A stretch of DNA of 64,000 bases from Varroa destructor (taxonomy: Eukaryota; Arthropoda; Arachnida; Mesostigmata; Varroidae), in contig NW_019211458.1 in the NCBI RefSeq assembly GCF_002443255.2, positions 24,436,757-24,500,756 on the forward strand, in the 5' to 3' direction. The position numbers were made by a program, and so were the translations under genes. Below are positions 1-12,800 of the stretch, in pieces (within the stretch, counting starts at the first letter, position 1; every line of letters starts with the position of its first letter). The notes under the pieces were generated by a model that made no database searches, was not told where the DNA came from, and worked only from the letters and a program-made list of their open reading frames with translations.

Positions 1-3000
1 TATATATATATTTAAATAGCCCTCGCATTCAGCCACTTTTTCTGAAACATATCTTAAATTTGGTCTGCGGGGTCAACTGGATAATCTGGGGCATTCCAGA
101 TTTTACTGCAACAAACCCAAATATGTTAACGCAGAGCTCAGTGCCTGCAAAATGTTTAAATTATTATTCTCAATCAATCTCGAGTTACTATTTTGTTTCG
201 AACACAAACCCGTTTCCTCTGCAAAATCGAATGTATGCGTTTCGAAGAAAATCTATTTACGCAATAGAGTTTATTTTTAGTAAAAATTAATTAATTAGGA
301 TTATCCAGACTAAATAGGATTTATCCAGAGTTCAGGAGCGATCCTATAGTATGGTAGTATGATTAGTGATGACATCGATAAGACTTGTAGACAGTCAAAC
401 GTCAATTTACCGTGAACAAAACGTAAAAAACAAAACTTCGAAACTGGGTGAAAAGCCACGCATTTACCGAAACGGACGAAGATTTTTTACGCTATTTTGG
501 CTGATGAAGCCAAATCAGCTGATAGGGTGCCGAAGAGAGAATATTTTTCGACTAAAAAAAAACTCATTTAGCATGGTCATTGTAGTCACTTTAGACGCTT
601 GAAAACGCTCTTGGAAAGCTTCTTCAGCTAGAGGCGATTAAACACGATTTTTCTTCTGGAAGTGTATAGATTGCAACTATTAGATGGTTTCATATTAAGC
701 TAATCGCTCCCCTGGTAAACCGACTCAGACCGTAACTACTGTATTTCACAAGGACTGTGTATGTTTTTGTTTTTCGTACTTTTATAAATCAATGAAAAAC
801 ACTTAAACAGGACATAAGACCAGTAATGATAATCCACGTACTGTGCACATTTTGGTCACGAGCAAGCCGATGTAAATTAATATAGTCACAGTTCGTTACC
901 AATATTTTATAGACATGTACTTCCCGATTATTAAGTTTATTTAATTACTCAATTTATAACCGCAGCGGACCTGCGTTCATTCAACAAACTGTTGGCCCTA
1001 AAGCATGTAACTCACAAAAAAGGTATCCAGTCGATCCCTTTGTTTTCCTCTGTGTTCCGCCTGCATCATGCACTGTGCTTTTTCCAACAAACATAAAAAA
1101 CGAATAGTTTATAGTTATGGACGTTTATATAAAGTGAAATAGTCACTAGGGCGTATGCATTTTCGTAAGTAGAACGTATGAAGAAGTATTCAAAGCGTTA
1201 CAGCGTCGCGATTACCTATACAAACAACCATCCATGATCACACTCAGATACGTACTTCCCCACACCTAACACGGTCCTTCTCGATTGATTTGCGCTTTCG
1301 TCGCGCACTCATAAGGTAGACACGTGACCCCCCTCCTCTTGTTTAGTCGCTAGTTTTGCTGCATAAGGCCGTTTACAAATTGTGCCTACATAGCTACATT
1401 CAGTGTTACAGAAAAGGTATGGGTTTTCGCGCACGTGAAGGTGTAGCAACTCCCGGGTGTCGAGCTCTCGCACGCCGAAATGCCCACTGCCACAACAAGA
1501 TGAATATGGTTGACCCACCTGTCTGCTACGACTGTCGCAGGGTTTCTTTCTGCAGCTATTATTGCAACATGATGGCAGGTAAAGACGATTGCAGCAACAG
1601 TGGTAACATCAGGAAGCAACTCGACTACTTCGCTGCAATAGGTGCTGCTGCTGCTGCTGCTGACTCGCGATGAGTGTTCAGCAGTTTGAGACATAACCGG
1701 AACGTATGTCGGCCCATCGCTTACGAGGGCTGCCTTTCTGAACGCTCTTTCATAGACACTAGCGACCTACTACTATGCTAATAGAACGCCATTGGTGAGA
1801 CTCGTACCTAAAGGCCACGACACACCGTCGCTTGGGTATACGAATTTTGCGGCATTATGTGGCCGGTAAAATAATTCACTAATACGGGACACTTCCCATG
1901 TATACACGTAGATGAAATAGATAGTCCGTAGTACGGTCCAGGTAGAACTATTCTGCATGTGGATCCATGCAACGATAGTAGTCGATGACGAAAGTTGGCA
2001 ATGAACGATCATAGGAATCAACTGCTATTGAGAACTAAACGCAAAAAAAGGTGACGATCGGATATCTAGTTCAATAAGTGAATACGACTTCATTATAGCA
2101 GCTTGATATGCGTGTATTGCTAAGCAATTCCCGTTTTGTGTACTGAGCTCGTTGCATGTCGGCGGGACCAAAAAAAATCATGAGCCTAAAAAAAATTATA
2201 ACTAGTAGTATACGCAACGTACTACGGAAATACTGTCTATGTGTCTTTTCTTGTCATTTTTAGCAGTAATCTTTCATGTTTACACCGTTACGCATCGGAA
2301 AATTTGTTGATGAAGTCATGGTAACCCATGGAAATACTGGTATTCTGGATACGATATCCACTCCCATAGGGTTTGCTAAGAGATTTGTGATTTTACACAG
2401 ACTCATACTAGGCCTACACAGAAATTAGTAACTTTAAAAATCCAGTCGGCCTGTACAATTGGCAAATCAATCTGGAAACATCCGCTCCGACAGCGCCATG
2501 ATCCATTAAGCTGCGATGACACGCAGCGGTCTTTAGCGCTATACACGTCTCGTTACAACTCCATGGACCAATGGATTGATATTTATGTAAGCCTTAATTT
2601 GCGAATAATTAGCACCTTTTGTAACATTACGGAGGGGCCAGATATGAAAAACCGAATGTTTCGCAATAAACATAATTGCTACTAATTATTTTTATTGAGC
2701 TTTATTACGCGCACGTTGCAAACGACGAAAATCTAAACGATAATTGAAAATGTCAAACAGGTAGCTAAATAACAACCTCACCGTGATTAGGCCCACTCCA
2801 AGACCTACTGGCGTATTTGGTAATGCACTGTAAACCCGCCGTGTCTTGGCCTGTTGCAGCAGAATAGGTATCCTTCGTAACACTGCTTTCACACCAACCA
2901 CCTGACCGATCTCCAGCTAACCAGAGGAACTCACAAAATCGATCATTAGCACTAGCCGTAGATACATTGATAAGGTGAATCGGCGATGACACGTACCTCC

Positions 3001-3942
3001 CGTGGACACCGAGCTGGTTAAGGCTGGCGCTCAGAATTTATCCTCCGAAGAAGTATATTCCACACCTTTACGTCTTGCTGTGTACGTCCCGCAACAACGA
3101 TCAAAATGTCGGATGACTGGACGTACCGGTCGCCTTGGACCGCCCAATGTGTGTTGCCCGACGTTGTCCTATCGGAGTGAACGCTGGCCCGCTTAACAGC
3201 TTGCAATTCTTAGCGGTCCCGGGGTCCAGCAGGCCTCCTCTCGACTCGATGCAACGATGAGCCTGGCCTACCGGAGAGTTGGCCCCGAGATTGGTTGATC
3301 TGCCGCGCTGCTACGATCTGGTCTTACGATCACCGGGTGCTGGTACTGAGTAAGGCCTTAAGGGCAAAACACGGAGAGTGCCGCCACCTTGCGGCTAGTC
3401 TGAATGTAGGCCAATGATGAGAGTCTAGCCGAATGGCCGATCAGCACTGGTCGACAGCAGTCGCTAGCGTTGGCAACAGTCGCCAGAACATGGCAGGCAA
3501 GACCACGCACAGGGGCCCCGGCCAGATTCGCCAATGCTGGGACGAAAGTGGCCAGTAATGGGATGTCTCTTGGGCTAGTAGGCTCACAGCCAGATTATAC
3601 AGGAAGGCTGTAGCAGGGTAGATTGCGTTTACTTTGGTGTTAGAGTAAGCGCTTTAGTCTACGTGCAACGGTCAAAAGGAAAAAATACAAGACGCGCTCT
3701 ATTTTCGGAGCTTTAGTATGTGCCTGTCCCATTGTGTCTGATTTTGGAAAGGCTGTGTGTAGTACTGGCTAACAGGCAATAATGGCAACGTTTGCAATGG
3801 TTCGCGAGTCACCGCCAACACTAACGATAAGACTGCGAAGACAGAAGTCATTTAGGTGAAGGGAGGTTTGCCTGCATTTGTCGTACTATCATCAGACAGA
3901 TGACAAAACGGGACACCGAAGAAGCGGAACTTCAGCACCTAC
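1..3942. other. No recognised gene (intergenic or intronic)
   Basis: I see no protein family here on either strand. It holds a short (TA)n run at 1-12 and a (TGC)n microsatellite at about 1643-1662. A GC-richer block at about 3000-3560 has no readable family. A strong minus-strand donor at about 2782 (CACG|gtgagg) lies behind an acceptor-like cag at about 2909, and two frames are open between them, so a further exon of the minus-strand Ig gene is possible but not supported enough to call. Confidence 0.4.
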
Positions 3943-4086
3943 GTTTTGAATAATGCACGACACAAACATTATCTGGCTTGAATCGAACGAGGCGTAATAA
4001 CTGCTCGCTGCTTCCGTAGCTGTTGCCTCTACCGTTGTTTGTTGTCGGCGATTTAAAAGGCAACGGTGCGGCATTCCGTACCGCAA
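3943..4086 (-). CDS. Candidate exon, unknown product (possibly downstream exon of the Ig-domain gene)
   Basis: This minus-strand stretch is open for 47 codons between an acceptor-like site (a pyrimidine tract, then AAG) and a good donor (AAAAC|gtaggt). It starts and ends in phase 1. The reading is hydrophilic (for example SSEQLLRLVRFKPDNVCVV) and matches no family I know. It lies on the same strand as, and downstream of, the eight-exon Ig gene, so it could be a later exon. No in-phase exon linking it to 6808 was found. A second frame is also open over much of the interval, so even the frame is uncertain. Confidence 0.25.
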
Positions 4087-6807
4087 CTTTTGCGAAAGAG
4101 GAAAACAACTAGCCAACGTCTACCTGTCAAAAGCATTAATAAAGGAAATCTTGGTTCAACTACTATTCATATATACTACTATTTCATGACATAGTCTATG
4201 CTGTATGCCAGTTGAATGCTACAAATATGCAACCCAATTAACGTATAATTTTTACGGGAAAACGAGAATATTCAACGACTCATAATAAGCCATTTGACAT
4301 AATCGACGACAATAGATCAGTTATTAGCGGTTGGCTTTTTTGGTTGGACAATATGCAATTAAAGATAATAACTTATTTACAGAGCAAGGTTGAAAAAATT
4401 TACCAAAATTCCACTAACCTTCGGAGTTAATGAGTCATAGACTTGGCTTTTAATTTGCTCGCCGTACGCAAATAACCTCACATGTCCCTATACTAAAATT
4501 TGTCCTATTGGATTTGCTGCCCGTAAGTAATCTGAATCTTATAATTCATTCAAACTGGCGATCATTCGGTTAAATGTTATACATTGCTCTGCAGTAAGGT
4601 GGAATGAGCCGTTATGACGAAAATATTGGCGCGTAGCTATAGAGTTTGGTAAATAGTCATGCCTGTGTGAGTAACTCTCTGCTTGGTCAGTACGGCGCCA
4701 TAGTTGGTCGGCATTTGTTTGGGCCGTGAACTCGCTTAGAAGCTCTTGATTTGCCGTTCGTGCAAAGGAACTGTTCTAGTAGAGTTTTCAAAGGGCTGAA
4801 CCCATGTCATCGGTCAACTATTCAAGAGCGTGACAAAGACGTGTCTATAACAGCCATTGAGCGGCCGGTAATAATGATTGTTGCCTCAGTGTCTTCGGTC
4901 GCACTTCAATTTAGACACGCCGTTTTCCTAATGTTAGGAAGAATCAGCCCTTTTGCCACGTACCACCATTACTTTTTCAGTTACTCTCCGACCAATGTAC
5001 ACAGATATGAGTACAACTATGCATTAGGATAGAATATATGGAGATAGGAAAATTAGTTGTTGTATTAGTATGTGCTCTTCATGAGGACGTCATTTAGCAT
5101 ATAATATACACATAAACTTGTTGATATATTCATTAAAGGATGACCTCGGATGAGCATCACACATTATTCGACTAAGTATAAGATAATCAGAGAAAATCTC
5201 GCAGCAATATTTATTGCAAACTAGGTATGACAAAAATAGGTTTCGCTTACAAATCGAAGACAGGGAATACAACGGTGCTGCTTTCAGGTCCGGACAAACT
5301 AATCAGTTAACACCTACCTAGTAAAAGCAGCGCCGTTGAAGGTAAAGTCAAAAGGAAAATCACACACAGTTCTTATTTTTAGTGTTGAGTCAAGGCGGAC
5401 GGTAAACCTCGAGGCAGGACCCTCGGTTCGAAGGGTTTCCCACGCTACCGACCTTACCAAATGCCACAGAGCGTCTTGGGCTTCACTAGTTTGTCGTTTT
5501 CAACCGTTCTCAATACACCCACAACCGACAAACTTCAATGGTACATCTGGAATTCCTCGATCTGTTGGTCTCAGATACACCGCCTGCAAACTCAAATTAA
5601 GCCAATGGAAAAATCGCCCACCTCGAGTATATTACAGCTAACAAGAAACCAAATTCCAACGCTGCATTTTTTTCCTGCGTCTACAGATAAATAAATGAAA
5701 CGTTGGGCAGGCTCGAAGTGTGTCGAAGCGACAGTACTTGCGTCTATAAAGGAGTACAAAAAAATATCATTTGTTGGTATAATCGTGTCTAGAATGATGG
5801 CGGCTTCACGTGCGTTATGCCCACTTTTACGTTTCGCAAACTAAGTCTCTCTGGGATCAGCATCTGAGGTCTTCCTTCATCAAACGATAGCTTGGTATGG
5901 AGGGGTGTACCGGCCTCGTTACGGAACCGTTTCATTTTAGAGTAGTCCTTTAGCGTACACCGTCATAGAAGGTAAGTTTGAAGCTGAGAATTCACTTTTC
6001 TTCAAGCAATTGAACAGCCAATTTGTAATGTAAAGCCTGTAATGAGCGAAGTCAGCGAACCCACCGGCCGTTTCGTTTGTGGAACATGAGAAAGACGATC
6101 GAATTTCTATCGATCAATTGACTCAACTGGGTAGTAGAGTCCTATAGGACTGGTGCACAAAAATGGCGCAACATATCCCCAGTCTGAGGTTATTATTACT
6201 TCTGTAAAAGTGTGCACGTTATTCCATTCGCTGAAATACTTGGTTCGTTCATCTGGGAAGTGAAAATTCGAAACGGAAAACTATTATATAAATTGACAGC
6301 TATAAGGACAAGTGTAAAGCTGCGTCCTGGATAAAATGTCGATTTTTCGGTGAATAATCCAGATTTGGCTCGAATTGTTGGATTAACCATACTTGAAAAT
6401 GGCATCATTTAATACTAAAAGAATACACTCTACAGTCGCCAATTGATTAAACAAGTGAGAGAACAGAGCTCTGAATCCTTTTATTTCTGATCGCTAATAA
6501 TGAACTGTAAGCGAAAATTAATACAGTGAGTAAATTTCTCTTCTTTTTTCACAATTAAACTTTTGCCACACAACGAGTATCACCGGCACGAATAGAAAGG
6601 TTAAAAAATCTGAATTTAATTTCTGAAATTTTGGCCAAAAATTTTATTGCAGATTGCTTGGCGTGTGTTTTTGAGCCCCATGACAAACTTGCGTCTGTAG
6701 TAATACTCCATTCGTAGACTAATCGTACCCATTTATTGATAAGCACGATAGATTAATGAAGCAAAATAGATCTTTGAGAATGCGTTTAACTAATAATGCT
6801 AGCTTAC
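4087..6807. other. Probable intronic or 3' region of the minus-strand Ig gene
   Basis: No firm coding exon. A strong minus-strand donor (ATTTG|gtaagg) sits at 5457-5458 behind an open frame reading VENDKLVKPKTLCGI. Its entry phase (2) does not match the phase-0 exit of the exon at 6808, so an unseen exon would be needed. Another open stretch at about 6195-6408 has no family match. Confidence 0.35.
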
Positions 6808-9800
6808 CAATTCGCATTGTGCAGTCTTGTCGCGTAAGGCCACGGATTTCGACATAAGTATGGAACTGGAATGTGCGGCCGCTGAAGAAAAGCCCTTATC
6901 CTTGTTGCTTCCGTTCTCAGTATCATCATCTTCTGGAATGTTTTGTTGGCCTAGTGGAAAAAAGTCACCTTCCCCTGGCACAACCGCATCGCTTCCTTCT
7001 ATAGAACAAAATATAAACTTAACATAAGTTATATACCTATATAACTAAATGCAAGTTGCCGAACTCGCAGTCAAGAGGTCCAATCGAAACTGTGATTTTT
7101 TCCAAAGAACCTGAGTTTTTACTTGGCTACGTCTGACCAGCGTGGATATTATTCGAGATGGGCTCCATCGGGTAACTGATCGTAAGTCCAGCGTGCTGTC
7201 GCGATGTGGCGCTATGCGATAGTTAAATCACCTACCGAATGACGGTTGTCGAGTCTTTCGCTGCCAATCACGATGAGGTGAATGCCTATAAGGCAGAAAT
7301 CCGCTGCCAGAAGGTGAGACTAGCTCTTCGTTAAGTAAAGTTCCGATTGAAGACCGCGCTGATGATATTGTTGAGGTCTGCAAATATATAAAATTATATA
7401 TGTATGACGCATGTATAAAAGTCATATTTAGATTATATAACTGCTGTATAACGAGTAACGTACTGGAGCATCAAAACATGAAAAAGCGATACCTGAACGG
7501 CAGTAGCAACGGCTGCGACCATAACCAAAAAACGTGAGCGGTGCGTTCTGCTCTAAAAGAGCCACAGGTATCGCGGGTTCATTGCTCACTGATGCAATGG
7601 ATTGGATAATCAACAACCGACACAAAGTAATCTGATATATAGCACTTTACAACAGGGCTGATAACCCACAATGTAAGCCTGCTGTTCGCAGATTCCGATG
7701 GGAAACTGAGTAGTGTGTCAGGTAAGCCTGTTACTGAAATACGAATGAGAATTCTAGCCGAAGCATCATCACAACGGACACCCAACGATCTTCTTTGAGC
7801 TACAAATCGAATAGCGCTGTGCTTAAGGATGCATGCAGCGACCCCCATTCGTTTGCAGGTTTTCGTTGGCGGTCGGAAACGACAATCCAAACCAACTAGG
7901 TCGTTTAGATAGTTAAGATCTAGGCTTTTACCTAGAATAGCTGCTTTTATCGGTAACACTCTCTCAAAAGTTTTTCTTATTAGCGTGGATTCACTTTCAA
8001 GAAACTAACGTTCGCGTTTAAGTTGAACTGCTGGCACACTTCAATGGTCCACGGGCCGCATTTATCTCAGAATGCTCAAAAACGGGGTTCAAAAACTTTT
8101 GAAGTTTGCAAAGATTGTTTGGATTTGTCTACTGCTTCGGCCTCTTAATTTTTCGTTTACTCAATGGCATGGTAACTGTGACCACTTTGTGCCAGCCACA
8201 AAACGCTAGCTTTAGACGGTTACGTTGTTTGTAAAAGAGGAGAACTTGCAACATTTCGCCCATGCTGAATACCTGCGAAGAGACTCTGAAAATTCGTTTC
8301 GTGTGTGGTCTGTAGCTAAACGATATAGGCTTAATTAGCAATTGTTTTATTTCAAAAGTGGCTCAAATTTGGAAATGTATAGTGAAATGCGTTTTTAGGC
8401 CAAGAATGCCATGTTTAAACCTTCAAATGATGTTTTCGCCTATAGGATCCCTATCGTACACACCGCCTATATCCTGAATTGTTTTGGTCACCTTACATGA
8501 TCTCAGTACATTACAATACAAATAACTCATGTCGTATAATAATGCTCTCTGCTACCAAATAGACTCCTTCGCTTTGAGATTCAAACTTTTCGTATTTTAA
8601 AAGTTACTTGGACACGATGCTTGAAGCGACTATCTTTGCACCCAGACAGTATGCATGTACAACCAAGCTTATCGGCCGTTGAACGGGCAACACTGCTGAT
8701 AGAAACGCGTCGTGTTAAATGATTATTCAACATAGCAATCGACTCAGTACGATGACCCTTCTTCCTAAAAACTGTTGGCCCTTTACTTCCAGAAAGTTCC
8801 ATTGTGTACAACAGAATGATGGTATGAACACAATTCACAGATCGCGAAGTGATAACAAATTAAAGCAAGTTTTAATTTCAGATCGTTAATTGTCTTCAGG
8901 CTTCACTAACGTATTTCACATCTTCGTGTGAATAAATCTTCACAATCTAGTCCATTTCTTGCATAAGATAGTCGAAAGCTATGCAAAGAGTGTACTAAAT
9001 AATAACCATGATGATTTATGCGTGCGTTCAACTTGCATAGTTCATACTTTTTCCGGACCGACAGTGGACCGGCAGTGTCGCACAGCCTGTGTCTCTGGAC
9101 TCCCTCTGGACACCACCGTGGAAGCCGTGAAGAAGCGCGCGCTTTGTCCCGTAATCATGCCATAGCTACTTACACTTATTTAATGCTTAAATCTATAGAA
9201 AAGACACTTTATTTAAACACAAGGAGTTCTTTAATCAGAAAGAAAAACGCAGCTTACAAATGTAGAGAAGCTGTCTTGAATTGGGGCCTCCAGGTCCGAA
9301 AAAGCATCGCAGATATTAGGATGACCCGAAGAGCCTTGAGAAGTCGCTGGCGTACTTGGTTTCTGAATTTAGTTTAATAATCGAGAGTCGTTAATAAAGG
9401 AGATCAGTTTAGAGTGGAAGATGTCTTAGGGTTCAAATAGCCAACCTTAACACAGCTTTAACCTTATGCACCATTTTACTTGACTTGGTTCAGGAAAACA
9501 GTATCTACAGACGATAGCAAATGTTCTGATGTTTAAGGAAAATAGTTTTACCGTTACCCTAATTGTATGTTTCGCCAACTGCAGTTCACCTGTTTTTGAT
9601 AGTCGTGATGTATTTTGCGGAGTCTGTTCGTTTCCCGCTCCTCAACTTCATCGTCTTCCTCCTCCAGAGTTAGACTTTCATCATCGTCATCATCCTTCCG
9701 AGAGATCTCCTCAAGGAAGCCCTGCCGAACGAAGCCATATTGTCTGTTATACATGCAGCATTCATACCTAACATAACATCTAGAAGCAATTTTTTAGAGG

Positions 9801-12800
9801 GACATACTTATCACAACGCTTTCCGATAGGTTAAAACAATTGCTAAGGCCGGCTGTACTTACTCGAGCGTGATCTGGACTAAAATACCAGAAAAAGTCAT
9901 GTGGTCTGGCGCATAAATACATACGGCGCATTTAAAGCAAAGGGTTATACAGAATTCTTCGTAGTGACATACCAGACACAGCATAGTACAGTTGGCCTTA
10001 ATGGGTCTTTTTTCCAAGCTGACGATTTGTCATCTGTGTAAGGCACGTTTAACAAAGTATTTTTGTTCTCCAAGATAGAAGAAGCTGAACAAAACGAATT
10101 AGAAACTCTCACTTCGATCAGTAACTAATGAATCGAGTTGGGTAGTTCTACCCTATGTAAAATTTAGAACATTTACTTTCAGTATTCCAATTCAACATTG
10201 TTAAAGAACGATGGAATCAAAATTAGAGGACACATACTACTCATGACCGTGGTGAGCAAGTCGTTCCCGCTGGGAAAATGTACGATTTATGCCGATATGA
10301 AGCCTAGCCTGCATCAGAGACATCTCCTACGAAGCCTTCACTAACGTGAACGTGTTATTTCTGCCATTCGCGATGAGCTACTTACTTGGAACTGTTCACT
10401 GGCTGTGAGGGCTTTCTTTCTAGATGTCCGAGCACTGCTGCTGCCGGATGGTGTCTCCCGCTTGGCGGCTTCAGCATCTGCGCCGCTTAGAGCCCCTACC
10501 AAGGAGTCGTCTCCATCTTCGTCGTCTTCGTCAGACCCATCGTCAATAAGGATCAGCAGACCGGATTCGCGACCTGTAAGCACATATCAAACCACTGTTT
10601 GAAAAACAACTTGGGTTTAGAATTTGTGTTTGGGGAACACTAATTAATTTGATGCTAGTTTTAGTGATTTTGACTTACTACGGCTTCCTACTAAATAACG
10701 AAATTAAATAATGTAGGCAAAATTTTGCATACTTTACATACGATTTACGAAACATGGAACACGAGAATGATGGAAACAAAGACGATGGTTGACGTAATTA
10801 ATGTCCATCGTAATCGTAACCGAATCGTCGTAATAAACTGGCATAATGAAAAAGATCTCGACTACTAAAATGAATATCTTAGCCCTTGTAGAACCTAATT
10901 TCCTAATGAAGGACAATTGTTTCGATTAGCATCAATATCATAGCAGCATCGTGGATGCATTAATACCTCTTCTCATTGATTAATGAGTTTTATGATAGTT
11001 CCCTATGTTTGTTCCCATACAATACGTATACTACATTTGGTTCGTCACCGCAACAGTGATGCTTAGATCATTATGGCACACATCCGCCACCGACAATGCT
11101 ATCTTGCCCCAACTGCTCAACACCTTCATGATGCATTTTAGCACTAATCTGAGTTCAACGAAAACAAGGCATGAAGTTCCGAACTCAGGCGAAGTTCCTA
11201 CAGACTTGTGACTCGAAATACCGAGCTCATCCTCAAGTTCACAATCGCTAAACACAAAACAACAGGGGCCTCTAAACGGTGGTGCAGCTGAGGTCACGAC
11301 TGAAATAACAGGGTTAAATACTTTTGCTTTGATAGCTGGTTTCATTGCGGCTGCAGAGGAAAGGTTTAGGTAGAACGGCAGAATTATGGATAGTCTCTCC
11401 CTTATGTAAACGGCAACGTTCCAATCCGGCCAAATAAATACTGTGCCCTTTTGCTGGCTTGAATAGCTGACTAGCACAGTGTTTGTGATGTTGCCATTGC
11501 CTCCGCTTATACCTCCACTATTATTGTCAGCGTTGGCAACGGGAAGTTCTTGTTCATAGGGCCGCTTACGACCGTCGAAAAGCAAGGAAAAGCTGCTGAA
11601 ATAGGGTGCATAGGTGGCTGTGGGATGAGCCTCAGTTTGTGAGCGGCTTATTCAAAGAACAAGAGAGAGGAAGACGACGGGAGCTAGAAGCCTCTATTTT
11701 CGTCATTCGCAAGTTAACTGCCGAAAAAAAAATTGCCCACAGCTCGATTCGAAGCCGCATCAAAGAAGCAACGTCAGATTGGATAAATGGTTTGGATTAA
11801 AGGCAAGTCATCCTCTCAGAGGAAAGGCGGTAACGTAGGGTTTAATTCGCTGCTACTGGGCTCGTTTAATGCACTGCTGCTTGTTATTAAGTGGATTCGC
11901 TGAGTTTCTAGCAGGAGACTGTTGTACTCATTTTCAGTGAAAAAGCATCTCAAACAGCGAAAATTGATCTAAACAACGTGGCCGTTCCACTGATGGCTGC
12001 CTTCTGGAAACCTGCGAAAGGTTCACCTGTTTTATGTTTGGAAGGCACTGAGCCTGGAATGTAGTGAGACAGAGGTACCGGCGCGGTGAAATTCTTCTCG
12101 TCTGACCTAACTGCGTACAGTTGTGAAATCTCAATGAATGCCCGCTCCGATACCTTATTGGAGCGATGATGCCTACCATTATGATGGTTTAAAGAAAAAC
12201 AACAGCCGCCATATAGTGTCTTGAAGGTCGAGACCTTCTCATGCGTGTGCAGGCACGCCGCCCACGTTTAATCACCTTGATGGACAGACCCGGGTACCAT
12301 AGTCACCGTATCTGAATATTAGCACTCTATTTACAATGAAAAGTTTTTTTTTTCTATTAACGGGATTGCATGGATTACATATCTCATTTAGAACCTCATT
12401 AGTAATTTTTTTCCTAAATTTGAATAAATCATACCTTTCTCATAAATCCTAACGTCGTCGAAGATTTGAATTAGCAGCTTGATGCTGGCAATGTATTGAT
12501 TAACAATTGCCGAGCTTTTAAAACTATACATAACGTATTGTGTTCATAGGGCGTTGAAAGAGCGATAAAACCAAGGCCATGAAAAAAAAGTAAAAAGTGA
12601 AGTAACGGTCGCAAGCAGCAAGAGGTGGTCCTGGAAGAATGATATCTTAAAAGTCTGTGCAAAAAAGTAGCGGGCCACGTTAAATAAATGCTGTAAAGTT
12701 GGGTGATCAATTACACACAGTATACACAAATTCATCAAAAAAACAACGGCGACACGCCTAACTGCCCGAGGTTTGCGTCCATCGTGAATTCAATAGATTC

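Noticed and set aside
7579..7959. 126-codon minus-strand ORF considered as a glutathione S-transferase fragment
   Set aside because: Only a vague N-terminal resemblance; no GST motif could be followed, and it lies in an intron of the Ig gene model.
9018..9180. GC-rich stretch with SGLPLDTTVEAVKK on the plus strand, resembling an RRM start
   Set aside because: Too short and not followed by RNP motifs; the minus strand is equally open, and neither fits the phases of neighbouring exons.
11031..11585. 184-codon minus-strand ORF
   Set aside because: No recognisable domain, no start or splice context that fits, and it sits inside an intron of the in-phase Ig gene chain.
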